Below, in pieces: positions 47,801 through 54,902 of a DNA stretch of 64,000 nt (positions are counted from its first letter, which is position 1; each line of letters begins with the position of its first letter). The stretch spans positions 1,736,001 through 1,800,000 of the forward strand of contig NZ_CP071848.1 of assembly GCF_023716565.1 (NCBI RefSeq). Direction: 5' to 3'. The notes under the pieces were generated by a model. It saw only the letters and a program-made list of their open reading frames with translations, did no database searches and was not told the DNA's origin. The position numbers and the translations under genes are program-made. Source of the DNA: Vibrio sp. SCSIO 43136. Its GTDB lineage: Bacteria > Pseudomonadota > Gammaproteobacteria > Enterobacterales > Vibrionaceae.

Positions 47801-47911
47801 GCTGGCGTAGCTCAGTTCGATATCGCCTTTAAAACCTTGTGCGTCGAGTTCTTCAAGAAAAGAACGTACCAGTGCATCGACTTCTGGTTGATGAGAAATT
47901 CTTGGTAACAT
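44882..47911 (-). CDS. ydiJ: FAD-linked / Fe-S dehydrogenase YdiJ (D-2-hydroxyglutarate dehydrogenase type)
   Basis: 1009 residues from ATG 47911 (MLPRISHQPEVD), which has AGGAAG upstream and matches the E. coli YdiJ start; an ATG at 47962 would add 17 residues. N-terminal FAD-binding domain of the PCMH type (FSPRGGGTGTNGQSL, ATLGGMINTDASGQGS), FAD-oxidase C-terminal domain (YGMFGHVDSGVLHVRP), a 4Fe-4S part (CLACKACASQCPI) and a CCG-type domain (GCCGMAGTFGHE). E. coli YdiJ oxidises D-2-hydroxyglutarate. Closely similar over the full length. Confidence 0.93.
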   Translation of the reverse strand: MLPRISHQPEVDALVRSFLEELDAQGFKGDIELSYASRLAVATDNSVYQQLPQAVVLPKDTADVQLIGKLSYQEKYERVAFSPRGGGTGTNGQSLTQGIVVDLSRHMNKVLEINPEEGWVRVQTGIVKDQLNDAVRSHGFFFSPDLSTSNRATLGGMINTDASGQGSLQYGKTSDHVLSLQAVFADGSVLESDMSHGEPEEGEQAHTAWQVTEQVVRDNRQKILDKFPPLNRFLTGYDLKNALDEQQQFNLTRVLCGAEGSLAFITEAKLNLTPIPKKRILVTVKYDSFDAALRNAPFMVEANALSVETVDSKVLNLAKQDIVWHTVSDLITDVPDKELEGINIVEFAGPDPELVRERAQQLITKLETMVAKNQAGIIGYQSCDDLASIGKIYNMRKKAVGLLGAAKGRAKPIAFAEDTCVPPENLADFIVEFRQLLDSYELQYGMFGHVDSGVLHVRPALDLCDPHQESLMHQISDQVVALVAKYGGLMWGEHGKGFRSEYGPEFFGEELFTELRRVKGAFDPHNKMNPGKICTPLESNAELVKVSDTKRGYYDRQIDVQVRDSFKQAMECNGNGLCFNYDTSSPMCPSMKVMADRRHSPKGRAGLVREWLRQLTDQGADVLDLEKQTLTGSVSIRDLLERVRNTLNKRHEYDFSHEVYEAMNGCLACKACASQCPIKVDVPSFRSRFLNLYYSRYQRPAKDYLVANIETMLPLMAKAPTLVNGVLKQSWVQSLTAKTIGYVDAPLLSVPVLEKRVSTDTQFDLKKLNSLSEQEKAQHVLIVQDPFTSYYDAQVVEDMVSLVKKLGLQPILLPFKPNGKAQHIKGFLKQFTDTAKSTSEFLAMLADTGIPLVGVDPALVLCYRDEYAEILQEKRGNFDVLTVHEWLLPRLEQWQAAESVDDKPWHLFAHCTEKTKLPNAEKEWSTIFSHFGAKLQPMAVGCCGMAGTFGHEVDKLEISQDVYGLSWKPRLTELDKQRCVITGYSCRSQVKRFEGVSLKHPLQALLSYV

Positions 47912-48136
47912 TATGCTTCCTGCGCTCCCTAAGCCATTAATTTTACTTAATGGTGTATCCATACCTTGGGAGAAAATAAGTGGTTATATTTTTTGATTTT
48001 CGTCACTTTACAACATTTTACCGCTTGATAAAAACGCTTACGTGCAATCACACTGCAACCATTAATTACTTTTTTGCATTTATAGTCCACAATCAAAGGT
48101 ATGCTTGATTGTGTTTCTACTAAAGCGTTGGACATT

Positions 48137-48814
48137 ATGAAAAAAAATAAAGTTGTCACTACGGAAGATATACTTCTCAAACTTTGCCAGTCAGTTTCTG
48201 GCGTACTCACTTCAGCCACCGGCTCTCAAATCACCTACTCTGCCATGGTGCAGAAAATCAATAAGACCTGCCTCAAACCAGATTTTGGCTGTTTCGTCCT
48301 TTTCGATGGCGGTTTTTCTGGGCTGGTTGTTATTAACTTCACCTCGCAGGCTGCACTAGAAATCTACTACAACTACATGCGCAACATGGGCATGCCAGAA
48401 GATGAGCTTGCAGTTCACCACGCATCAGATGAAGTAGGCGATGTACTTGGTGAACTGATGAACCAATTGGTGGGTGACTTTACCAACAAGATCCGTAAAG
48501 AGTTGCAAACCAACATTACTCAAAACCAACCTAAGATGCTGTCGTTGACTAAGCAGGTGATGCTGTCGGTGGATACCAACTTAGATCGCCCTCAGGCTCG
48601 TCGTGTGACCTTCTCAACTGCCAATAACAACATCTTTTACCTAGAGCTGGCCATGGATAAAACTGAGTTCATCCAACTAGAAGAGTTTGAAGTAGAAGAA
48701 GATGCTTGTATCGATGATTTGATCAACGAAACTCAAGCAAAGAAAACCAAAACTGACACCGCACCACCGTCAGATGATATCGCTAACGATCTGTTAGATG
48801 AGCTTGGCTTATAA
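48137..48814 (+). CDS. DUF3334 family protein, CheX-like
   Basis: 225 residues from ATG 48137 (MKKNKVVTTEDILLKL); an ATG at 48101 is poorly placed relative to its AAAGG. It has a CheX-like pattern: VLFDGGFSGLVVINF, then EVGDVLGELMNQLVGDFTNK, the region that in CheX and CheC proteins carries the E-x-x-N phosphatase motif, here E-L-M-N. The C-terminal tail is acidic (DDIANDLLDELGL). Known in vibrios; function not established. Confidence 0.85.
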   Translation: MKKNKVVTTEDILLKLCQSVSGVLTSATGSQITYSAMVQKINKTCLKPDFGCFVLFDGGFSGLVVINFTSQAALEIYYNYMRNMGMPEDELAVHHASDEVGDVLGELMNQLVGDFTNKIRKELQTNITQNQPKMLSLTKQVMLSVDTNLDRPQARRVTFSTANNNIFYLELAMDKTEFIQLEEFEVEEDACIDDLINETQAKKTKTDTAPPSDDIANDLLDELGL

Positions 48815-48946
48815 AATAGTTGCTCATATAAGCACCTGTTAACTCTAGATAAGGCTGGCATTCGCCAGCCTTACTGCCCTCCAGCACTTTTACTTCTGGC
48901 TGAGAAAAGTTAAAATATGCGACTTTTCCACCAATCAGCTGTGCAG

Positions 48947-49630
48947 ATGTCCAAACAGAAAGCCCTCAAGAAAATTGCAAAATGCCTCGAGCTAGGCAAC
49001 TCAGCAAACGTCAACGAAGCCGCTAACGCAATTCGTATGGCGCATCGCTTGATGCTCAAATATGGTCTCGACAAAGACGATATTGAGTTCATCAAGATGG
49101 GGAAAACTCAATCGACACATCTATTGCCAGCAAACATCAGCTCCAACCTCTTGCGCATCATCCGAGGTATCAATACCAAATTTGGTGTTGAGGCAGTGCT
49201 GCTTAATCATAAAGGGCTCAAACGTCTTGAATTCATTGGTGAAGCCGATCGCGCCATCTTTGCCGCTTTTGCGTTTGATATCATTTATCGTGAGATGAAT
49301 GAGCAAACTGGCCAGTTCCGTAACAGCTTTGCAGGCAGTGGCACCAGTAGCACTGAAGTGACACGCCGAGTCGCCTCCTTCCTGTCCGGTTGGATAGAAG
49401 GTGCGCTGGAAAAGCTGCCAGAGATAGCCCCAGACGATGAGTCAAACAACAAAATCAATAACTACATTGATAAAGAGTTTAAGAACATCGACCGCGAAAC
49501 CTTCAAGCAACAGCTTAAAGAAGCAATGAAGAACATCACTGCAGATTACGAAGTAGGCTTAAAAAAAGGCCGTCGTGTCTCGGTCAATCGACCTGTAGGT
49601 GGCACACAAGCGCCTAAAATGCTGCGTTAA
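48947..49630 (+). CDS. DUF2786 domain-containing protein
   Basis: 227 residues from ATG 48947 (MSKQKALKKIAKCLELGNS); ATG 48917 would add ten residues and neither has a strong ribosome site. The N-terminal ALKKIAKCLELGNSANVNEAANAIRMAHRLM is split here into its halves: KCLELGNSANVNEA and AANAIRMAHRLMLKYGL, typical of DUF2786 (about residues 4-45). The C-terminal part contains NSFAGSGTSSTEVTRRVASF. Function unknown. Confidence 0.85.
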   Translation: MSKQKALKKIAKCLELGNSANVNEAANAIRMAHRLMLKYGLDKDDIEFIKMGKTQSTHLLPANISSNLLRIIRGINTKFGVEAVLLNHKGLKRLEFIGEADRAIFAAFAFDIIYREMNEQTGQFRNSFAGSGTSSTEVTRRVASFLSGWIEGALEKLPEIAPDDESNNKINNYIDKEFKNIDRETFKQQLKEAMKNITADYEVGLKKGRRVSVNRPVGGTQAPKMLR

Positions 49631-49725
49631 ACTGCCTCTTCAAAGTGATTTGCCCGATCTGTTTGATCCTTGCCCAAGCTTTACCCATAATATTGAAAAA
49701 CCGTAATTTTTGAGCAAGGCATCCT

Positions 49726-50790
49726 GTGATCAACTTTCGAGCTATCTTCGCTCCTCTCATATTCAGCGTCTGTGTTGGTTTTTCTTTCAACGCAATCAGT
49801 GCCTCCATTGATGAGCTGACTGCATTAGCAGACAAACAAGACCCTATCGCTCAGTACTCGCTATCTCAGGCGTTTTTCTCAGGCAATGGTGTTGCAAAGG
49901 ATTCTCAGCGTGCTGTTGAGTGGCTCAAACTGTCTGCGCAAAATGGGTACTCTCTCGCTCAGCTAAAACTCGGTTCGGCCTATGACAGTGGTATCGCAAT
50001 CGAAGGTAATGTTGATCGCGCTATTTACTGGTATACCAAAGCAGCGACTCAAGGGTTGGCAAGAGCGCAATACAAGCTTGGCGTACTGTATGAAAATGAG
50101 TTTGAAGAAACCAGCCAGCTAAACGATCTCAAATTGGCGCAAACCTGGTTTAAAGTTGCGCAGGAAAACAACAGTGAGCAAGCACAAGATGCACTCTATC
50201 GTGTTCAAGAGCTTCTGTTTAACGCCCGCCGCGCCGAACAGTTAGGTCAGTTTAAACAGCTAGACACCAACTTTGAATCTGAGCAAAGCCGCTTGGAAGA
50301 CCCGCAAGCTCCTCCAGTGCCTGCTCAACCACAGGTCCTCAATTGGCAAACGTATCTTAACCACCCCTATCTACCATATGCTCTCGGAGCGATTGCTGCA
50401 CTGCTGGTATTAATAACTCTCATCGCCGCTTTAAAAAGATCCAAGAACAAACAGGGTGAGAAACAGCAGCAAGCCATGGCTAAAGCACAAGGCGATGCAA
50501 CCAAACTGCGCAAAGAGCTAGAAAAAGCCCACAAACAGCTTTTAAGCCAAAATGTGCAGATCCAAAAGTTCAAAAATGACCAGCAAAACCAGAGTATCGC
50601 TTTGGCTTGTGCCTTTCTTGGTTTCAATCCGAATAAGCTGCCTACCGATGATGTGATCAAGCAGCGTTACAAAAAACTGAGCCGTGTTTACCACCCAGAT
50701 ACCAATGGCAGCCAAGAAGATATGAAGAAACTCAATGCCGCATTAAAGATCGTGGTCGCACAACGCAAAAAATCCGTAACAAATAATTAA
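49726..50790 (+). CDS. Membrane-spanning protein with Sel1 repeats and a C-terminal J domain
   Basis: 354 residues from GTG 49726 with AAGG upstream. N-terminal signal peptide or anchor (LIFSVCVGFSFNAISAS), then three Sel1-like repeats (about 30-150: AQYSLSQAFFSGNGVAKD, AQLKLGSAYDSGIAIEGN, AQYKLGVLYENEF). A membrane helix follows at about 215-237 (ALGAIAALLVLITLI), then a coiled coil and a short DnaJ domain with YHPDT (about 310-350). The layout places the repeats in the periplasm and the J domain in the cytoplasm, where it would recruit DnaK. The role is unknown. Confidence 0.88.
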   Translation: MINFRAIFAPLIFSVCVGFSFNAISASIDELTALADKQDPIAQYSLSQAFFSGNGVAKDSQRAVEWLKLSAQNGYSLAQLKLGSAYDSGIAIEGNVDRAIYWYTKAATQGLARAQYKLGVLYENEFEETSQLNDLKLAQTWFKVAQENNSEQAQDALYRVQELLFNARRAEQLGQFKQLDTNFESEQSRLEDPQAPPVPAQPQVLNWQTYLNHPYLPYALGAIAALLVLITLIAALKRSKNKQGEKQQQAMAKAQGDATKLRKELEKAHKQLLSQNVQIQKFKNDQQNQSIALACAFLGFNPNKLPTDDVIKQRYKKLSRVYHPDTNGSQEDMKKLNAALKIVVAQRKKSVTNN

Positions 50791-50909
50791 CATTGCACTT
50801 TTGGCAGTGTAATATAGTTGGACTGAATCCAATGCATTCTTTCTTATGTCATTGGTGATAATAAGCTGCGTAGCAGTAAAATAATAAAAGTCCGAGGAGA
50901 CTCATCTCT

Positions 50910-51098
50910 ATGTATACCATTGAAGGGATTTGTGACTGGTGTAAACAACCAGGCATGTTAACCCGCCATCAGTATGTTGATGGCAAATCACACTGTTCTT
51001 GCCATCACTGTAATGACCTAGCCAAACTCGATGTCAGAATGTTCAACCAAGCCGAACTCGAGCAAAGACAACAAGAACAATCAGCCAGTATGAAATAG
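50910..51098 (+). CDS. Small zinc-ribbon-like protein
   Basis: 62 residues; GAGGAGA precedes ATG 50910. Two CxxC pairs, CDWCKQ (residues 8-11) and CSCHHC (about 29-34), could hold one zinc ion. The C-terminus is Gln/Glu-rich. Followed by a perfect terminator. Unknown function. Confidence 0.8.
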   Translation: MYTIEGICDWCKQPGMLTRHQYVDGKSHCSCHHCNDLAKLDVRMFNQAELEQRQQEQSASMK

Positions 51099-51116
51099 TC
51101 ACCAGAATTACTGTAT

Positions 51117-51154
51117 AAAACCCCTGTATAGATAGCGCTCTATACAGGGGTTTT
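51117..51154 (+). terminator. Perfect long terminator hairpin
   Basis: 16-bp perfect stem (AAAACCCCTGTATAGA / TCTATACAGGGGTTTT) with a 6-base loop. The A and T ends make it work in both directions. Confidence 0.93.
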
Positions 51155-51321
51155 GTCATTTAAGCGCCATATACACTCTTTTTGATGTGAAACAGGTCAT
51201 GTTTCCTAGAATACACTCAAAACAAGAATATCATTTAAAAACAATGAATTAACCAACAACACTGTATAAAAAACCAATATTTATTAATACTTCTGCTTGC
51301 AAAATGTCCAATCTGGATATA

Positions 51322-51337
51322 CTGTTTACTTATACAG
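51322..51337 (+). promoter_or_regulatory. LexA (SOS) box of sulA
   Basis: CTGTTTACTTATACAG, an exact CTGT-N8-ACAG match, 22 bases before the sulA start. A weaker half-site CTGTATAAAAAACC is at 51262. Confidence 0.93.
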
Positions 51338-51359
51338 TATGTATAAAGGAACAGTAACT

Positions 51360-51797
51360 ATGTACTCGAAAGTCGAAAGCACAGCAACTCAGTCAACCTA
51401 TCAATCAGCGAACCTAGCTTCGCTTGAACAACGCATGCCTGCGGCTCAACAGCCTAGTCACAATAGCGAGACTCTAGTCAATCACCTTGCTCGACTTTCG
51501 CACAAATCTAAGTGGATCTATTTCACTGCTCAGTGTCAGCGCCCTAAACAAGGTTGGGCTAAGTACGCTCGATTTACGACCTCTCGCCTTATTCACTTAA
51601 TGCCCTCTCGTCATCTCACTGAGAAAGAAGTGATCATTAAGGCACTGCAATCTGGCAATGCAAGTGCCGTGGTTGCGAGCGAACGGTTCTCACTGATCGA
51701 CAAACGCCACCTGAAGCAGCGTGCCAATCAACTAGGGTGTGAGCTGTACTTTGCAGATGAACTCAAACTCGTCCCTAGCTACTCGCAATACCACTAA
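51360..51797 (+). CDS. sulA: SulA-like cell division inhibitor
   Basis: 145 residues from ATG 51360 (MYSKVESTATQSTYQ) with AAAGGA upstream; a longer frame from 51297 overlaps the SOS box and is unlikely. SulA features: WIYFTAQCQRPKQGWAKYAR, then LMPSRHLTEKEVIIKALQSG and NASAVVASERFSLIDKRHL. SulA binds FtsZ and stops division during DNA damage. The perfect LexA box in the promoter supports the call. It is monocistronic. Confidence 0.88.
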   Translation: MYSKVESTATQSTYQSANLASLEQRMPAAQQPSHNSETLVNHLARLSHKSKWIYFTAQCQRPKQGWAKYARFTTSRLIHLMPSRHLTEKEVIIKALQSGNASAVVASERFSLIDKRHLKQRANQLGCELYFADELKLVPSYSQYH

Positions 51798-51854
51798 GTG
51801 AGTTCAGTTTAGCCAATACCTCAGGCGATAATTGGTGAAATAGAAACCACTCAT

Positions 51855-51868
51855 AGCAAACGTTTGCT
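51855..51868 (+). promoter_or_regulatory. PurR operator upstream of purC
   Basis: AGCAAACGTTTGCT, a perfect 14-bp palindrome matching the PurR consensus core GCAAACGTTTGC. It lies 136 bases before the purC start. Confidence 0.9.
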
Positions 51869-52003
51869 TTTTCTCTGGAAGACTAATTTAGTTCTGGTAT
51901 CATGCGCTGCATTCCCTGCGCCCTCTTCGAGCTTTAGCATTAGGTCTTGGTTTGAAGGGAGCGCTTGTCTGATCTGACGTTTATATATCATAGGAATGTT
52001 GCG

Positions 52004-53107
52004 ATGAGCCTTGCTGATCAAGTTCTAGCAGTCAACGATGACCTGCCAATCCGTACCAATAAACCTGTTCATAGCGGCAAAGTACGCTCCGTCTACTGGC
52101 TAACTGAAGAAGATAGCCGTCGCCTGATCCAAGAGAAAGGCTATGATGTAGCTGAAGATGCACCGCTTGCAATTATGGTCATCAGTGACCGAATCTCAGC
52201 ATTTGATTGCATCTGGCACGGTGAAGGTGGTCTTAAAGGTGTTCCGGGTAAAGGCGCTGCGCTAAATGCCATTTCTAACCACTGGTTCAAGTTGTTTAAA
52301 GACAGCGGTCTTGCTGACAGCCACATCCTAGATATTCCACACCCATTTGTATGGATCGTTCAAAAAGCTAAACCTGTGATGATCGAAGCGATTTGTCGTC
52401 AGTACATCACTGGATCTATGTGGCGTTCGTATGAGAAAGGCGAGCGTGAATTCTGTGGTATCGAAATGCCTGAAGGTCTTGAAAAAGACAAGATGTTGCC
52501 TGAGATGCTTATTACCCCTTCTACCAAAGGTATCCTTAAAGGCATCCCTGGTGTACCAGAGGCTGACGACGTGAACATCACTCGTCGCAACATCGAAGAC
52601 AATTTTGCAGCATTCAACTTCACTAAAGCGTCAGACATCGATCTGTATGAGAAACTACTCAAAGAAGGCTTTGGCGTGATCAGCGAAGCGCTGGACAAAG
52701 TTGGCCAAATGTTTGTCGACACCAAGTTTGAGTTTGGTTATGTCAACGACGCAAAAGGCAACGAGAAACTTATCTACATGGATGAAGTGGGCACTCCTGA
52801 TTCATCACGTATGTGGGATAAAGACGAATACCAAAACGGTAATATCGTTGAAAACTCGAAAGAAGGTTTCCGTCAGTTCCTACTAAACCACTTCCCTGAT
52901 CCAGACATTCTGCTTAATAAAGAGCGTATGGATGAGCGTGAGGCACTTGCTCGCAACAATGAGTTGCCAGAATCGGCACTGATGCAGGTTTCTAAAACTT
53001 ACCTAAACATCGCTGAAAAAGTGACGGGTGCGAAAATTGAACTGAGCGCCAACCCGAAAGCAGAGATCATCGAGATCTTGAAGCGTGATTACGGATTGAT
53101 TGACTAA
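52004..53107 (+). CDS. purC: SAICAR synthetase (long type)
   Basis: 367 residues from ATG 52004 ([15 protein letters not shown]) with AGGAA upstream. SAICAR synthetase core: [11 protein letters not shown] near the N-terminus and [15 protein letters not shown], where D-R-I-S-A-F-D is the family signature. It condenses CAIR with aspartate using ATP in purine synthesis. It is longer than the 237-residue E. coli PurC and resembles the long form used by vibrios. A PurR operator upstream implies repression when purines are plentiful; a terminator follows. Confidence 0.95.
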   Translation: MSLADQVLAVNDDLPIRTNKPVHSGKVRSVYWLTEEDSRRLIQEKGYDVAEDAPLAIMVISDRISAFDCIWHGEGGLKGVPGKGAALNAISNHWFKLFKDSGLADSHILDIPHPFVWIVQKAKPVMIEAICRQYITGSMWRSYEKGEREFCGIEMPEGLEKDKMLPEMLITPSTKGILKGIPGVPEADDVNITRRNIEDNFAAFNFTKASDIDLYEKLLKEGFGVISEALDKVGQMFVDTKFEFGYVNDAKGNEKLIYMDEVGTPDSSRMWDKDEYQNGNIVENSKEGFRQFLLNHFPDPDILLNKERMDEREALARNNELPESALMQVSKTYLNIAEKVTGAKIELSANPKAEIIEILKRDYGLID

Positions 53108-53131
53108 CGTGAGTTAGGGCGTGTTGACATT

Positions 53132-53159
53132 AAAAAAGGAGGCGAAAGCCTCCTTTTTT
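53132..53159. terminator. Terminator after purC
   Basis: AAAAAAGGAGGC / GCCTCCTTTTTT perfect stem with a GAAA tetraloop; the oligo-T run allows it to end transcripts from either side. Confidence 0.95.
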
Positions 53160-53176
53160 GTAGCAATCAGACTCCA

Positions 53177-53557
53177 TCACAACAAGGTGACTTGAAAATC
53201 ATCCTCCCCGACGCCTTCAAATTTGCACTGGGTTTTATCGCCAATACGCTCAAACTGCTGAGGGTCTAATTCATAAGGCATTTTCACAGTAAGTTGCGAA
53301 ATCCCCTGCGCTCGAGCCAGTTCTACAAGACGTGCGATATTGGACTCATCACTACATTGAGCAGATAGGGAGTTGAGGGCTTGCTCCCATAGCTTATCTT
53401 CCGGTGTTTTGAGCTCATCGACTTGGTCACGCCACACTGTTCCAAACACAGGAGCAATTGATTGTAGCGCCTCCATAAAAGTCCATTTCTTTTTGCAGCT
53501 AGCACCAAGAAAGCTGGTGTAGTCAAAGGTTATTCCATTTGAATGCTGGTGTACCAT
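53177..53557 (-). CDS. Hypothetical protein, 126 residues
   Basis: The start is set at ATG 53557 (MVHQHSNGITFDYTSFLG), preceded by GGGAGG at ideal distance. The frame is open to an ATG at 53608, but the extra residues are encoded by the end of a MITE-like element, so they are probably not part of the original gene. It has KWTFMEALQSIAPVFG and a basic and acidic mixed chain without membrane helices. Family not recognised. The stop is near the purC terminator. Confidence 0.8.
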   Translation of the reverse strand: MVHQHSNGITFDYTSFLGASCKKKWTFMEALQSIAPVFGTVWRDQVDELKTPEDKLWEQALNSLSAQCSDESNIARLVELARAQGISQLTVKMPYELDPQQFERIGDKTQCKFEGVGEDDFQVTLL

Positions 53558-53596
53558 TCTGCCTCCCGACATATAGGAAATATGGGACTCTATGTC

Positions 53597-53757
53597 ATAC
53601 CAATCCAACTAATTATCTGATCAGCCTAGCTAGTCCATATTTCCTCTAGCCGCGTCAGAAATCGTATCCCTAGTCCCAGCTAGGCATAAGATTTCTTCCT
53701 TGCTAGACAAAATCTGTCCGTCGCTATGCAAGATCAGATAATTAGCCGTATTGGTAT
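53597..53757. mobile_element. MITE-like element with 26-bp terminal inverted repeats, 161 bp
   Basis: The left end ATACCAATCC continues through CTAATTATCTGATC. The right end read backwards is ATACCAATAC followed by the same CTAATTATCTGATC after two more mismatches. The 14-bp inner part is perfect. The interior has no open frame. Size, terminal repeats and lack of genes fit a miniature inverted-repeat element mobilised in trans. A 13-base piece of it (CTAGCTAGTCCAT) occurs again at 59186. Confidence 0.75.
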
Positions 53758-54033
53758 TTATTTTTATCTTGAGTTCCATGCATCACATAAGAATATACAT
53801 ACGCCCGAAACATTACTTTATGAGTGGTTAGAAAATATTCTCGTAACGTTTTAAATGGGCACTTTGGTTTGCAATATCTACTATTGAACAGCTCGGCCCA
53901 TATATCAATATGATATAAGACATCGGTCTTTTATGACGCTTTTATCGTACGAAAGGGCATAAACAGCGCAAATAGTTAACAGCATGCATACAGCATTGAA
54001 ATCTGTATATATATTTTCGCTAATAAAAAAATC
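53758..54033. other. 276-bp intergenic region without a gene
   Basis: AT-rich. I see no open frame, repeat or convincing terminator here; it lies downstream of the phospholipase gene on its strand. Confidence 0.6.
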
Positions 54034-54819
54034 CTATTGCCAGTTTACTAATTTAAGACCCGCCCCTACTCGGGTGTGTTTGAAATCATGCTCTATCAAG
54101 GTCTCACCGTAACCACTGTAGACTTGAAAGTACAAACCAATAAGTTCATTAAAATAAAAGGTATAGCCCGCTTCCAAACCCCACTTTTGAGAATCAAAAT
54201 TGTAGTAGCCAGTGGCGTCAAAAACGCCGAGTGATGTATGAAGTTTTGTCCAAGCTTCCCAAGGGGCGTAGTAGGTTTCAATGTCAGGATTCTCTCCTTT
54301 TCGCCCGAAAACTGTCCACATGTGCAAGCCGTATTCCAATGGACCATCGAGTAACTCAGCCGCTATGTATGCTCTATCCCAACTGCGAGAGAGTGAAGCG
54401 GTTTGGCCATTAGACTCATGTTTATAACCAAACTCAAAACTGTTGAAGATAAACAGGTCTGGTCGGTACATCACAAAAAGTTGTGGGTTGTAATTGGTCT
54501 CACGAAATGGGGAAGATATTTGTGTATTGGACACCTGCCAAAGCGATGTTTGCGTGTATGCGGCAATCACAGAGCTATTTTGGGTGATCTGAAACAGGGG
54601 CACTGAGAAGGAGAACTTCATCTTAGCTTCTAGAGGCTGAAGTTTGTCTCCTCCTTCAAATCCCCCATTTACATAGACATCCTTATTGACGTCTGAGGTG
54701 TATGAGCCAATGACATAAGTATCCTCATAAGATGAGATGGTCGACAAACTTTTTGCCGCTGCGGAAAGGCTAACGGCAAGAATTGTTGTACCTAGAATGG
54801 CTTTCGGCAGAATTTGCAT
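54034..54819 (-). CDS. pldA: Outer membrane phospholipase A (OMPLA/PldA family), with catalytic Asn replaced by Asp
   Basis: 261 residues with a signal peptide (about residues 1-22, ILGTTILAVSLSAAAKS). Beta-barrel family with the active site visible: His134 and Ser136 in GYKHESNGQT, matching His142/Ser144 of E. coli PldA. At the position matching Asn156 (SRSWNR), 14 residues after the His in both proteins, this protein has Asp148 (SRSWDR). OMPLA hydrolyses phospholipids in the outer leaflet when dimerised by calcium. The replacement may still form a Ser-His-Asp triad. Confidence 0.88.
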   Translation of the reverse strand: MQILPKAILGTTILAVSLSAAAKSLSTISSYEDTYVIGSYTSDVNKDVYVNGGFEGGDKLQPLEAKMKFSFSVPLFQITQNSSVIAAYTQTSLWQVSNTQISSPFRETNYNPQLFVMYRPDLFIFNSFEFGYKHESNGQTASLSRSWDRAYIAAELLDGPLEYGLHMWTVFGRKGENPDIETYYAPWEAWTKLHTSLGVFDATGYYNFDSQKWGLEAGYTFYFNELIGLYFQVYSGYGETLIEHDFKHTRVGAGLKLVNWQ

Positions 54820-54902
54820 AAGTAGATATCATCCTTGAGGTTTTTACTAACTCACTATGCAATTATTAAACCACTCTATCCGCCACTTTATTGACCGGGC
54901 GA

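Noticed and set aside
44882..47908. Large antisense frames inside ydiJ, thrS, hutU and maeA
   Set aside because: They lie within strongly conserved genes on the other strand, have no ribosome sites and are explained by codon structure.
51297..51359. N-terminal extension of sulA
   Set aside because: It runs across the LexA box and promoter. The ATG at 51360 has its own ribosome site.
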